From contig JAVHMA010000020.1 of assembly GCA_031081715.1 (NCBI GenBank), positions 1 to 64,000 of the forward strand: a stretch of DNA of 64,000 nt. The letters run 5' to 3'. This document shows, in pieces, positions 46,509 through 59,400 of this stretch. Under the pieces are notes generated by a model, which saw nothing but the letters and a program-made list of their open reading frames with translations, was not told the origin of the DNA and made no database searches. Source of the stretch: Armatimonadota bacterium. GTDB lineage: Bacteria > Sysuimicrobiota > Sysuimicrobiia > Sysuimicrobiales > Humicultoraceae. Numbering within the stretch: the stretch's first letter is position 1; the number at the start of each line of letters is the position of its first letter. The position numbers and the translations under genes were made by a program.

Positions 46509-48797
<2,289 letters not shown>

Positions 48798-48915
48798 GGG
48801 ACCTCACTCCCCTCGCGACATGGTCAACACTTCCACGCTAGCAACGAGCCCGCGGGCCGCGCATCGGGCGCCGACCTGAGGGCGACAGGCAAGAGAGTTC
48901 TCGCGCGAGCGCGGG

Positions 48916-48944
48916 TTGCCTCTTCTGGCGCGGCGGGCTACCCT
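48916..48944 (+). promoter_or_regulatory. Promoter upstream of the nitroreductase gene
   Basis: TTGCCT (48916-48921), 17-base spacer, TACCCT (48939-48944): 4 of 6 and 3 of 6 consensus matches. Positions the start site about 40 bases before GTG 48988. Confidence 0.35.
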
Positions 48945-48987
48945 GAGAGCACGGCCGCGCTGCCGGCGCGGTCACCGGGGGTGCGCG

Positions 48988-49530
48988 GTGGACGCCTATC
49001 TAGCGATCGTGAGCAAGCGCGAGGTCCGGCGGTACCGGGCGGAGCCCTTGCCCGAGGACGTCCTCACCCGCATCCTCGAGGCGGGCCGCGCGACCGGGAG
49101 CAGCCGCAACCGGCAGCCCTGGCGGTTCATCCTCGTCACGGAGCGCGCCCGACTGAACGCGCTGAGCACCTGCGTGAGCCGGCCGTCGAACCTGCTCGCA
49201 AGCGCCGCGGCGATCGTCATCGCGCTCACCTCGCCAGAGGCCGCGTTCGACGGCGGGCGCGCGGCACAGAACATGATGCTGGCGGCGTGGGCGCTGGGCG
49301 TGGGCAGTTGCCCCAACACGCCCACCGACGCCACGGACGTCCGCCGGCTGCTCGCATTGCCGGACGACGTCACCGTCGCCACGATCCTCTCGATGGGCCG
49401 TCCGGCGCCCGGGGAGCGGCGCCCGCCGCGGGCGGCCCGCCCGGAGGCCGTGCTCGCCAGGATCGACCGGCGGCCGCTGGCCGAGGTAGCGTTTCGCGAG
49501 ACCTACGGGGACGGCGCGGCCCGGGCCTAG
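48988..49530 (+). CDS. Nitroreductase family protein
   Basis: A 180-residue FMN-binding nitroreductase-fold protein: AIVSKREVRRYRAEPLPEDV at the N-terminus, SSRNRQPWRFILVT (FMN contact), GRAAQNMMLAAWALGVGSC in the dimer helix and ATILSMGRPAPGERRPPR near the end. Probably NAD(P)H-dependent reduction of nitro, quinone or similar groups; substrate unknown. GTG start. Its stop overlaps the convergent LOG gene by 4 bases. Confidence 0.88.
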   Translation: MDAYLAIVSKREVRRYRAEPLPEDVLTRILEAGRATGSSRNRQPWRFILVTERARLNALSTCVSRPSNLLASAAAIVIALTSPEAAFDGGRAAQNMMLAAWALGVGSCPNTPTDATDVRRLLALPDDVTVATILSMGRPAPGERRPPRAARPEAVLARIDRRPLAEVAFRETYGDGAARA

Positions 49531-50108
49531 ACCTCCTCGCGCCGCACCCACCGGGGCACGGGCGCCGGCCGGTGCGCGCTCATGCGGTCGAGCAACAACG
49601 CGGGCGCGTCGTCGACGAGCAGGAACGCGCGGTCCTCGGCCCGGATGAACCCGTCCGCCACCCCGCGGTCGAGCATGGCCAGCAGCGCGTCAAAGTAGCC
49701 GTCCACGTTGAGCACCCCGCAGGGCTTCCGGTGCAGCCCGAGCTGCGCCCAGGACAGCACCTCGCTCAGCTCGTCGAGCGTGCCCACCCCACCCGGCAAC
49801 GCCACGAACCCGTCGGCGAGATCCACCATCAGCGCCTTGCGCTCGTGCATCGTATCCACCACGTGGAGGGCGGTGAGCCCCTCGTGGGCGACCTCCTTCG
49901 CGACGAGCGCGCGAGGGATGACCCCGACCGCTTCGCCGCCGGCGGCGAGCACCGCGTCGGCCACGACGCCCATCAACCCCACGCGGCCTCCGCCGAAGAC
50001 CAGCCCGGCGCCGCGGCTGACGAGCAGGTACCCAAGAGTTCGCGCCGCCTCGGCGTAGACCGGCCGCAGGCCCGGGCTCGCGCCGCAGAAGACACAGACG
50101 CGCTTCAC
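49527..50108 (-). CDS. LOG family protein (cytokinin riboside 5'-monophosphate phosphoribohydrolase-like, TIGR00730)
   Basis: A 193-residue Rossmann-fold protein. LOG motifs are complete: VCVFCGASPGLRPVYAE, VFGGGRVGLMGVVADA (with the arginine) and the PGGxGTxxE signature LPGGVGTLDELSEVL. LOG enzymes hydrolyse nucleotide 5'-monophosphates at the N-glycosidic bond; in bacteria they are often general AMP/pseudo-nucleotide hydrolases. GTG start overlaps the preceding gene by 4 bases. Its place in a histidine-degradation operon is unexplained. Confidence 0.92.
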   Translation of the reverse strand: MKRVCVFCGASPGLRPVYAEAARTLGYLLVSRGAGLVFGGGRVGLMGVVADAVLAAGGEAVGVIPRALVAKEVAHEGLTALHVVDTMHERKALMVDLADGFVALPGGVGTLDELSEVLSWAQLGLHRKPCGVLNVDGYFDALLAMLDRGVADGFIRAEDRAFLLVDDAPALLLDRMSAHRPAPVPRWVRREEV

Positions 50109-51019
50109 GCGACGGGCCTCTCGGCGATGACCGGGTTGGTCAGCCGGCCGATGCCCTCTACCTCGGTGACCACGACGTCGCCTGGCCGCAAGGACTCGCC
50201 GCGCGCCATTCCGACCCCGGCCGGCGTGCCGGTGGCGATGAGGTCGCCGGGCTCAAGCGTGAGCGTGCGCGAGAGGTAGGCGATCTGCTCCGCGATGCCG
50301 AAGAGCATCTCGCCCGCCGGCGCGTCCTGCTTGAGCACACCGTTCACCCACAGGCGCAGTCGCAGCGCCCGCCAGTCCTCCACGAACCGCGCGGGCAGGA
50401 ACACGGGGCCGCACGGCCCGAAGGTGTCGGCGCACTTGCCGCTCAGCCAGTCGTGCGGGAACTGCCCGTCGGTCCGGCGGTTGAGGTCACGGGCCGAGAC
50501 GTCGTTGAAGACCGTGTAGCCGGCCACGCAGTCCATCGCGCGCTCCGGTGCGATGTGGTGCCCCCGACGGCCGACGACCACGGCCAGCTCCACCTCCCAG
50601 TCCACGAGCCGGGAGCGGGCCGGCAGGCGAATCGGCTCGCCGTCGCCCAGGAGCGCGTTGCGCGCGGTCTTCACGAAGAAGAACGGCTCGGCCGCTGGCC
50701 GCGGCGCGGTGCCCATCACCGCGGCCATCTCCTCGAGGTGCGACCGGTAGTTGGCCGCGGCGCAGAAGACGTACGCCGCGCCGAGCACCGGCGGGAGCCA
50801 TCGGAGCGGGCCGACCGCCAGCCCCGGCGCCGCCGAGGCCGCCAGGCGCTCGAGCGCGGGCAGGGCGTCCTCCCAGGCCGCGAGCAGGTCGAGCACACGG
50901 CGCGCGCGGACCGGCGCCTCGCGGAGGTCGATCAACCGGTCGCCCGCGACCAGGACCGGCACGGCCGCGCCCTCGTACCAGATGGTGGCGAGCGCGAATC
51001 GCGCCCCGGGGCTAGGCAC
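50105..51019 (-). CDS. Fumarylacetoacetate hydrolase (FAH) family protein
   Basis: A 304-residue FAH-fold protein. Mg2+-binding carboxylates are seen in [17 protein letters not shown] (ExE) and FNDVSARD, with the C-terminal [19 protein letters not shown] and the [12 protein letters not shown] substrate-site segment. Members are hydrolases, decarboxylases or isomerases of 2-oxo acids. It follows hutU (8-base overlap at GTG 51019; the frame extends to 51073). It might process a urocanate-derived product, as an alternative to the usual imidazolonepropionase route. That is inference. Confidence 0.88.
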   Translation of the reverse strand: MPSPGARFALATIWYEGAAVPVLVAGDRLIDLREAPVRARRVLDLLAAWEDALPALERLAASAAPGLAVGPLRWLPPVLGAAYVFCAAANYRSHLEEMAAVMGTAPRPAAEPFFFVKTARNALLGDGEPIRLPARSRLVDWEVELAVVVGRRGHHIAPERAMDCVAGYTVFNDVSARDLNRRTDGQFPHDWLSGKCADTFGPCGPVFLPARFVEDWRALRLRLWVNGVLKQDAPAGEMLFGIAEQIAYLSRTLTLEPGDLIATGTPAGVGMARGESLRPGDVVVTEVEGIGRLTNPVIAERPVA

Positions 51020-52670
51020 CGAGACCGAGCCCCCACCGCCGCGCCGCGGCCTGCGCCGTCTCGTAACCCGCATCCGCGTGGCGGATGACCCCGAGCCCCG
51101 GGTCGGTCGTTAGCACGCACCGCAGCTTCTGCGCGGCCAGGTCGGACCCGTCGGCCACGCTCACCTGCCCGGCGTGGATCGCGTACCCGATGCCCACCCC
51201 GCCGCCGTGGTGAACGGCGACCCAGGTGGCGCCGGCGCAGGTGTTGAGCAGCGCGTTCAGCACCGGCCAGTCCGCGATGGCATCCGAGCCGTCGCGCATG
51301 CCCTCGGTCTCGCGGAGCGGCGAGGCGACCGAGCCCGCATCCAGGTGGTCACGGCCGATCGCGATCGGCGCGCGCACACGGCCCGCGCGCACCAGCTCGT
51401 TGAAGGCCGCCCCGGCCGCGGCGCGCTCACCGTAGCCCAGCCAGCAGATGCGGGCCGGCAGCCCCTGAAAGGGCACGCGCTGCTGCGCGAGCCGAATCCA
51501 CCGCGCCAGGGCCTCGTCGTGCGGGAACAGCTCGAGCACCGCGGCATCGGTGACCGCGATATCGGCCGGCTCCCCGGAGAGCGCCACCCAGCGGAACGGC
51601 CCCTTCCCCTCGCAAAAGAGCGGCCGCACGTAGGCCGCCACGAACCCCGGGTAGGCGAACGCGTCGGCGAACCCGCCCTCGCGCGCCTGGCCGCGCAGGT
51701 TGTTGCCGTAATCGAACGCCACGGCGCCGGCGCGCATTAGCGCCACGATCGCCTCGCAGTGTCTGGCCATCGACGCGCGGCTGCGGGCCACATAACCCCT
51801 GGGGTCCTCCCGCCGCAGGATTGCGGCTTCCTCGGCCGAGACGCCAGCCGGCACGTACCCGCCCAGCGGGTCGTGCGCCGAGGTCTGGTCGGTGACGGCG
51901 TCCACCGGCACCCCGCGCCGCACGATCTCCGGAACCACCTCGCTCGCGTTGCCCAGCAGCGCCACCGAGAGCGCCTGGCCGCCGCGCCGGGCCGCCTCGG
52001 TCCAGGCGAGCGCCTCGTCGAGCGAATCGGTGGTCCGGTCCACCCAGCCCTGCGCCCGCCGGCGGTGGATGCGCGCGGGGTCCACCTCGACGACGAGCGC
52101 CACGCCGTCGTTCATGGTGACCGCGAGCGGCTGGGCGCCGCCCATGCCCCCGAGCCCCGCCGAGAGCACCAGGCGGCCGCGCAGCGAGCCGCCGAAGTGC
52201 CGCCGCGCCACCGCCGCGAAGGTCTCGTAGGTCCCCTGCAGGATGCCCTGGGTCCCGATGTAAATCCACGAGCCCGCGGTCATCTGGCCGTACATCGTGA
52301 GACCGAGGGCCTCGTACTCCCAGAACCGCTCCCAGGTGGCCCACGCCGGCACGAGCATGGCGTTGCTGATGACGACGCGCGGGGCCCACGGGTGCGTGCG
52401 GAAGACGCCCACCGGCTTGCCCGACTGGACGACGAGCGTCTCGTCGTCGCCGAGCGCGCGCAGCGCCGCCACCAGCGCGTGGAAGGCGGGCCAGTTGCGG
52501 GCCGCCTTGCCCGTGCCGCCGTAGACGACGAGGTCGGCGGGCCGCTCGGCGACCTCGGGGTCGAGGTTGTTCATCAACAGACGCAGCGCGGCCTCCTGCG
52601 GCCACCCGCGGCATGAGAGGGTTGGACCGCGGGGGGCGCGCACGACGCCGGGTGCGAGCCCGTCGGTCAT
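51012..52670 (-). CDS. hutU: Urocanate hydratase
   Basis: A 552-residue urocanase converting urocanate to imidazolonepropionate, using tightly bound NAD. Family motifs are abundant: [95 protein letters not shown] and [18 protein letters not shown]. Full family length. ATG 52670 is the start; the frame extends to 52733. It is divergent from hutH, with 101 bases between the two starts. Confidence 0.97.
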   Translation of the reverse strand: MTDGLAPGVVRAPRGPTLSCRGWPQEAALRLLMNNLDPEVAERPADLVVYGGTGKAARNWPAFHALVAALRALGDDETLVVQSGKPVGVFRTHPWAPRVVISNAMLVPAWATWERFWEYEALGLTMYGQMTAGSWIYIGTQGILQGTYETFAAVARRHFGGSLRGRLVLSAGLGGMGGAQPLAVTMNDGVALVVEVDPARIHRRRAQGWVDRTTDSLDEALAWTEAARRGGQALSVALLGNASEVVPEIVRRGVPVDAVTDQTSAHDPLGGYVPAGVSAEEAAILRREDPRGYVARSRASMARHCEAIVALMRAGAVAFDYGNNLRGQAREGGFADAFAYPGFVAAYVRPLFCEGKGPFRWVALSGEPADIAVTDAAVLELFPHDEALARWIRLAQQRVPFQGLPARICWLGYGERAAAGAAFNELVRAGRVRAPIAIGRDHLDAGSVASPLRETEGMRDGSDAIADWPVLNALLNTCAGATWVAVHHGGGVGIGYAIHAGQVSVADGSDLAAQKLRCVLTTDPGLGVIRHADAGYETAQAAARRWGLGLGA

Positions 52671-52700
52671 GGTGCGCACGCTCCGGGAGGGATCGTCTGC

Positions 52701-52722
52701 AGGACTGTCGTACGACTCACCT
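52701..52722. promoter_or_regulatory. Palindromic element in the hutU-hutH intergenic region
   Basis: A perfect 10-mer GTCGTACGAC (52707-52716) lies in a longer interrupted palindrome whose outer AGG and CCT arms (52701-52703, 52720-52722) are also complementary. A second TACGAC follows at 52722-52727 in part. It is centred between two divergent hut starts, a natural place for a shared operator. No regulator gene for hut is present here. Confidence 0.45.
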
Positions 52723-52771
52723 ACGACCCACACACCGTGACATCCTTGTCGGCTCGGGTCCCCGGTCCCCC

Positions 52772-54272
<1,501 letters not shown>

Positions 54273-54283
<11 letters not shown>

Positions 54284-55565
54284 AGATGCTCCACCAGTCG
54301 CCGTCGTCGAGGTTGGACAGGTCGAACACCATCAGCCCGTCGGTGACGGCCTCGGCGGCGCGGACCGCGCCGGCGCCCTCAGCGCGGCGCCCGCGGTAAA
54401 CGTCCATCCACACGCCGCCCAGTAGCGGCGTCCCCCGCGTGAGCTCGCGGCCGCGCAGGCCGTTGCCGATCACGGTGACGAACGGGGAGGTACCCTGCCG
54501 CAGCGCGTCCCAGCGTGTCACGGTGCGGTGGTAGAGTCCGATCATCAGGTAGTCGAGCTCGCCCAGCAGGCTCGCCTCCGCCCAGGCCGGGCTCCAACCC
54601 GGCACCAGGGGCGGGGCGTCGGGCCGTGCCCAGTTCTGGCCAAACTCGTGGATCGAGGGGTACCAGGCGCCGACGTACATTCCCACCGGGAGGTTGGGCC
54701 GGACCCCGCGCACCACGCGGCTCGCAGCACGCACGAACCCCTTGATCACCGAGGCGCGCCAGGCGATCCACGCCGGGAACAACGGGCCCGGCCGAAAGCC
54801 GTCAGCCTCGGGCCGCAGGACGTCCTCGGGCCAGGCACCGACCACCGCGCCCAGCCGCGCCTCGAACTGCCGGCGGCTGAGCGTCGAGAAGTCCGCGTCC
54901 ACGCCCGCGTAGCGCGTGCGGTCGAGCACGATACCGTCCACGTCGTAGCGCGAGACGACCTCCCAGATCACCCCGAGCTCGTAGGCCGCCACCTCCGGAT
55001 GCGAGGCGTTGACGAAGACGATCTGGATCGCTTGCGTGGAGGGCACGAAGGTCGGCGCGCCGTCCGGCCCGACGCGCAGGTGCACGCTGACCCAGTCGGG
55101 ACGCTGCGCGGCGGGGCCCACCACCGGGCCGCGCGGCGAGAGCGCCAGCCCCTCGCCGAACGAGTTCACCGCGGCGTGCACGCGCAGCCCCGCCGCGCGT
55201 GCCTCCTCGATGAGCACCTGCAGCGGGTCGAACTCCCTTGGGAACCACGTCACCGGCGCCGGATAGGCCGCGCGCGCCACGGGCGAGGTCCGGATGTGGG
55301 GCGCCAGGTCGGACTCGTAGATGACGAAGCCCCACGCGTTCTTCGCCTCCGGCACGAGGACGTCGAAGCCGGCCGCGGCCGCTCGGGCGACCACCGCGCG
55401 GATGCCCTCGCGGGTGCTGAGCGCGCGCAGGTTCGCCGACGTCTCGATCCACAACGCCCGCCGCGGCACCCGCGCCGCGCCCGCCGCGCCCGGCGCGGCG
55501 GCGGTGATGACCAGCATCGCACAGACCAGCGCGGCGACCACGGCCGCCGCGCGCCGCACACGCAC
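54273..55565 (-). CDS. Secreted glycosyl hydrolase-10-like (GHL10) protein
   Basis: A 430-residue exported protein: signal peptide about 1-32 ([21 protein letters not shown]) and a (beta/alpha)8 GHL10-type domain (PF02638-like). Typical segments are [53 protein letters not shown], and [19 protein letters not shown], the last containing the family aspartate/arginine region. These proteins are distant glycoside hydrolases often near peptidoglycan or exopolysaccharide functions; activity is unproven. GTG 55565 is preferred for the signal peptide; the frame runs to 55646. Confidence 0.82.
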
Positions 55566-55607
55566 GATCGAGGAACCCCTCCCCGACGCCGCGAACCCCT
55601 TCCGGCG

Positions 55608-56756
55608 ATGCACCCGACGCCCGGCGCCCTGGCGACGTTCGTCCAAGACCTTCGCGCTTTCGTCCTCGAAGACCTGGAGGCAACCTGCGAGGCGCTCGCG
55701 GCGGGAGGCATCAGCGCGCCCGAGCTCTGGGCGCGCCTGGCGGACCGCTCACTGCTGCGCCTGACGCTGCCCGTTGAGCACGGCGGCTGGGGCCTGTCCT
55801 TTCAGGAGTACCTCCCGATCCTCGAGCTGGTCGCGCAGTCACACGGCTCGGCGCGGATGATCGTGCACGTCCACAACGGCCTGTGGCGGCTGCTGGACCG
55901 CTACGGCTCAGCGGCGCAGAAGGCGCGCTTCCTGCCCGGGTGGGCAACCGGCCGGGTCAAGATGGCCTTCGCGCTCACCGAACCCGACGCCGGCACAGGC
56001 ACCGACATCCGCGCGGCGGCGCGCCGCGACGGCAGGGGTTGGGTGCTGGACGGCCGCAAGTGGCTCATCACCTTTGCGGACGTCGCCGATGCCTTCATCG
56101 TGGTCGCCTACACCGACCGCGACCGCGGGGCCGAGGGGATTTCGGCGTTCATCGTGCCGCGCGACGCGCCCGGCCTGCACATCACCCCGCAGCCCGACGG
56201 CATGGGGCTGGCCGGCACGGGCCACGGGCTCCTCACGTTTGACGGGTGCCGCCTCGACGCCGATGCGCTGCTCGGCCGCGAGGGCGAGGGCCTCCGCATG
56301 GTCCTGCGCGGCTTCCTCGATACAAGTCGCATCTCGATCGCGGCGAGCTGCGTCGGGCTCGCGCAGCGCGCGCTGGATCTGGCCGCCGACCACGCGCACC
56401 GCCGCGTGACCTTCGGCAAACCGCTGGCGGAACGCCAGGCGGTCCGGTTCGCGCTGGCCGAGGCCGCGCTCGACGTCCACGCCGCGCGCCTGCTCGTCCG
56501 CGACGCCGCGGCGCGCGCGGATGCCGGACAGCCGTGCACCACGGAGGCCGCCATGGCCAAGCTGTTCGGGCTCGAGATGGTCGGCCGCGTCACCGACACG
56601 GCGCTGCGCGTCTGCGGCGGCCCGGCCTACCTGCGCGGGCACCCCGTGGAGCGGCTCTATCGCGACGCGCGCGCGCTGTGGTTCGAGGAGGGCACGGCGG
56701 AGGTCCAGAAGCTCGTCATCGCGCGCGCGGTGCTCGGCGGCCGCGAGCAGGGATAG
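55608..56756 (+). CDS. Acyl-CoA dehydrogenase
   Basis: A 382-residue FAD-dependent acyl-CoA dehydrogenase. Signatures are FALTEPDAGTGTDIRAAA, GRKWLITFADVADAFIVVAYT, RVTFGKPLAERQAVRFALAE and YRDARALWFEEGTAEVQKLV, whose glutamate is the catalytic base candidate. It performs alpha,beta-dehydrogenation of an acyl-CoA with electrons to ETF. First gene of a co-directional set (acyl-CoA dehydrogenase, alcohol dehydrogenase, two SDRs). Only 42 bases separate it from the divergent GHL10 gene. Confidence 0.93.
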   Translation: MHPTPGALATFVQDLRAFVLEDLEATCEALAAGGISAPELWARLADRSLLRLTLPVEHGGWGLSFQEYLPILELVAQSHGSARMIVHVHNGLWRLLDRYGSAAQKARFLPGWATGRVKMAFALTEPDAGTGTDIRAAARRDGRGWVLDGRKWLITFADVADAFIVVAYTDRDRGAEGISAFIVPRDAPGLHITPQPDGMGLAGTGHGLLTFDGCRLDADALLGREGEGLRMVLRGFLDTSRISIAASCVGLAQRALDLAADHAHRRVTFGKPLAERQAVRFALAEAALDVHAARLLVRDAAARADAGQPCTTEAAMAKLFGLEMVGRVTDTALRVCGGPAYLRGHPVERLYRDARALWFEEGTAEVQKLVIARAVLGGREQG

Positions 56757-56765
56757 ACGACACCG

Positions 56766-57827
56766 GTGCTGGCCGCGCGGCTCTACGACAGCGGTCCCCC
56801 GCGCCGGCTCGTGCTCGAGTCGATTCCCGACCCGGCGCCCCGCCGCGGCGAGGTCGTGGTCGCGGTGCGGGCCGCCGGGCTGTGCGGCACGGACCTCGAG
56901 ATGCTCGACGGCCTCCGGTTGCCGCCGGAGGTGCCGTGGCCGATCGTGCCAGGCCATGAGGTCGCGGGCGAGGTCGCGGCAGCGGGCGAGGACGCGGGCC
57001 CGTGGCGGCCCGGCGACCGGGTGGTGGTCCACCCGTACGTGGCCTGCGGCCGGTGCCGCTCGTGCCTGGATGGCCGCCAGTCCGCGTGCCTGGCGCCGGA
57101 GCTCATCGGCCTGACCCGGCTCGGCGGCTTCGCGGAGAAGATCGCGGTCCCGGGGGTCAACCTGTTCCGCCTGCCCGAGGGCGTGCCCTACACGGTAGGC
57201 GCCATCCTGCCCGACGCCGTGGCGACACCCTACCACGCGCTGGTGACGCGCGGCGAGCTCGCTCCCGGGCAGAGCGTGGCGATCTTCGGGGCGGGCGGGG
57301 TGGGCACGCACGGCGTGCTCTTCGCCAAGATGCTCGGCGCGCACCCGGTCGTGGTCGTGGTCCGCCGGCCGGCCGTCGCCGGGCGGCTGCGGGCGCTCGG
57401 CGCCACGGTGGTCGTGGCCGACGCCGCCACGAACCCGGTGCGCGAGATCAGGCGGCTCACCGGCGGTCTCGGCGCCGACCTGAGCGTGGACTTCGTCGGC
57501 CGCTCGGAAACCGTGCGCGCGTGCATCGGCGCGACCCGGATCGGTGGCCGCGTCGTGCTGGTGGGCGTCGCCGACGAACCGCTCGCGCTGCCGGGCTCGT
57601 CCTACCTGGTCCGCCGCGAGGTGGAGCTGCGGGCGGCATTCGGTGCTACCCCGCAGGAGATCGACGTGGTGATCGGGCTGGTGGCCTCGGGCCGCCTCGA
57701 CCTGAGCCGCAGCGTCTCGCGCGAGCGCCCGCTGGCGCGCATCCACGAGGCGGTCGCGATCCTGCGCGACCGGCCGCCGGACGTCGTGCGGGTGGTATTG
57801 ACGATGGACGCGGCAACGACGGGGTGA
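56766..57827 (+). CDS. Zinc-dependent medium-chain alcohol dehydrogenase
   Basis: A 353-residue MDR. Catalytic zinc ligands lie in AAGLCGTDLEM and VPGHEVAGEV; the structural zinc loop is CGRCRSCLDGRQSAC; the Rossmann motif is AIFGAGGVGTHGVLF. NAD-binding residues VVVVRRPAVAGRLRALGAT follow. This resembles threonine/2,3-butanediol or acyl-alcohol dehydrogenases. It starts 9 bases after the acyl-CoA dehydrogenase gene. Confidence 0.92.
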   Translation: MLAARLYDSGPPRRLVLESIPDPAPRRGEVVVAVRAAGLCGTDLEMLDGLRLPPEVPWPIVPGHEVAGEVAAAGEDAGPWRPGDRVVVHPYVACGRCRSCLDGRQSACLAPELIGLTRLGGFAEKIAVPGVNLFRLPEGVPYTVGAILPDAVATPYHALVTRGELAPGQSVAIFGAGGVGTHGVLFAKMLGAHPVVVVVRRPAVAGRLRALGATVVVADAATNPVREIRRLTGGLGADLSVDFVGRSETVRACIGATRIGGRVVLVGVADEPLALPGSSYLVRREVELRAAFGATPQEIDVVIGLVASGRLDLSRSVSRERPLARIHEAVAILRDRPPDVVRVVLTMDAATTG

Positions 57828-57834
57828 TGGACTG

Positions 57835-58623
57835 ATGGACCTGCGGGGCAAGGTCGCGCTGGTCACCGGTGCGTCGCGCGGCATCGGCCGCGCGACCGCG
57901 CTCCTGCTCGGCGAGCGCGGGGCCGACGTTGTGGTGCACTACAAGACCTCGGAGGAGGCGGCGCGCGGGGTCGCCGCGACGATCGCCGCCAGCGGCCGGC
58001 GCGCGGTCGCGGTGCGCGCCGACCTGGAGCGGCCCGAGGAGATCGACGCGCTGTTCGCCCGCGTGCGCGAGACGTTCGGCGCCTTGGACATCTTCGTGGC
58101 CAACGCCGCGGCCACCGCGTTCCGACCGTTCGCGGCGCTGCGGCCGCACCACCTGGCGCGCACCTACCAGGCGAACGTGTTCGCGTTCGTTCAGGCCGCG
58201 CAGGCCGCGATGGCGCTCATGGCCGGCCGGCGGGGCCGCATCGTCACCGTGTCGAGCTTCCCGACCGCGCGCTATCTCCCCGACTACGCCCTGCTGGCGT
58301 CCGCGAAGGCCGCGGTGGAGACGCTCACCCGCTACCTGGCGGTCGAGGCCGCGCCGCTCGGCGTGACGGTCAACGGCGTGAGCCCCGGCGTGGTCGCCAC
58401 CGAGTCGATCGGCGCGTACGCGCGCGGCGACGACGCGGCCTTCGTTGAGGCGGCCACGGCCGCCACGCCCATGGGCCGGCTGGGGCAGCCGGAGGACATC
58501 GCGCGCGTGATCGCCTTCCTGTGCTCGGATGACGCGGCGTGGATCGTGGGTCAGACGATCGTGGCAGACGGCGGGCTGACGCTGACGGGCCCCTACGCGC
58601 GGCCGCCGGCTGACCGGCCGTGA
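57835..58623 (+). CDS. SDR-family oxidoreductase, FabL-like (enoyl-ACP reductase III type)
   Basis: A 262-residue short-chain dehydrogenase. The cofactor motif is TGASRGIGRATALL. The active site does not show YxxxK but YALLASAK, i.e. Tyr-x6-Lys, the pattern that identifies FabL-type enoyl-ACP reductases. Adjacent text (RYLPDY, then LTRYLAVEAAPLGVTVNGVSPG, and the closing GQTIVADGGLTL) also follows FabL. So a NADPH-dependent enoyl-thioester reductase is more likely than a sugar or alcohol dehydrogenase. Its stop overlaps the next SDR start by 4 bases (GTGA). Confidence 0.85.
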   Translation: MDLRGKVALVTGASRGIGRATALLLGERGADVVVHYKTSEEAARGVAATIAASGRRAVAVRADLERPEEIDALFARVRETFGALDIFVANAAATAFRPFAALRPHHLARTYQANVFAFVQAAQAAMALMAGRRGRIVTVSSFPTARYLPDYALLASAKAAVETLTRYLAVEAAPLGVTVNGVSPGVVATESIGAYARGDDAAFVEAATAATPMGRLGQPEDIARVIAFLCSDDAAWIVGQTIVADGGLTLTGPYARPPADRP

Positions 58624-59375
58624 GGTTCCGTGACCGCGTGGCGGTCGTCACGGGCGGGGCGGGCGGCATGGGCCGCGAGATCGCGCGGCGGCTGGCCGGT
58701 GAAGGCGCGCGCGTTGCGCTGATCGACCGCAACGCCACCGGCGCGCGGGAGACCGCCGAGGCCCTCACCGCCGGTGGCGCCGAGGCGCTCGCGCTCGAGG
58801 CCGACGTCTCGCAGAAGGCCGCGGTGGACGCCGCGATCGCGGCGGTGCTGGCCCGCTGGGGCGCCGTGCACGTCCTGGTCAACAACGCCGGCTGGGACCG
58901 GGTCATGCCGTTCGTCGAGACCACCGAGGAGCTGTGGGACCGTCTGCTCGCGATCAACCTGAAGGGTCCGATCGTCTGCACCCGCGCTGTCCTCGACGCG
59001 ATGATCGCGCAACGCTACGGCCGCATCGTGAACATCGCCTCGGACGCCGGCCGCGTAGGCTCCTCCGGCGAGGCGGTCTACGCGGCGGCCAAGGGTGGGG
59101 TGATCGCCTTCACCAAGGCCATGGCCCGCGAGCTCGCGCGGTGGCAGATCACGGTGAACTGCATCTGCCCCGGCCCGTCGGATACCCCGCTCTTTCGCCG
59201 CGAGGTCATCGAGCCGCACCCGAAGCTCGCCGAGAGCCTGGCGCGCGCCATCCCGCTCGGCCGGCTCGGCAGGCCGCAAGACGTCGCGCCGGCCGTCCTG
59301 TTCCTGGCCGGGGACGACGCCGGGTACATCACCGGGCAGACGCTGTCGGTCTCCGGCGGGCTGACGATGGTCTGA
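58620..59375 (+). CDS. SDR-family oxidoreductase, BadH-like (hydroxyacyl-CoA dehydrogenase type)
   Basis: A 251-residue SDR: cofactor motif TGGAGGMGREIAR, NNAGWDRVMPF, catalytic YAAAKGG (YxxxK) within GRVGSSGEAVY, and a final SVSGGLTMV. These segments match the 2-hydroxycyclohexanecarbonyl-CoA dehydrogenase (BadH) branch very closely. With the acyl-CoA dehydrogenase upstream it suggests beta-oxidation-like handling of a cyclic or branched acyl-CoA. GTG start. It ends 25 bases before the convergent fabH stop. Confidence 0.87.
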   Translation: MRFRDRVAVVTGGAGGMGREIARRLAGEGARVALIDRNATGARETAEALTAGGAEALALEADVSQKAAVDAAIAAVLARWGAVHVLVNNAGWDRVMPFVETTEELWDRLLAINLKGPIVCTRAVLDAMIAQRYGRIVNIASDAGRVGSSGEAVYAAAKGGVIAFTKAMARELARWQITVNCICPGPSDTPLFRREVIEPHPKLAESLARAIPLGRLGRPQDVAPAVLFLAGDDAGYITGQTLSVSGGLTMV

Positions 59376-59400
59376 CCGTCAGGGGGCCCGGCATCCGCGG

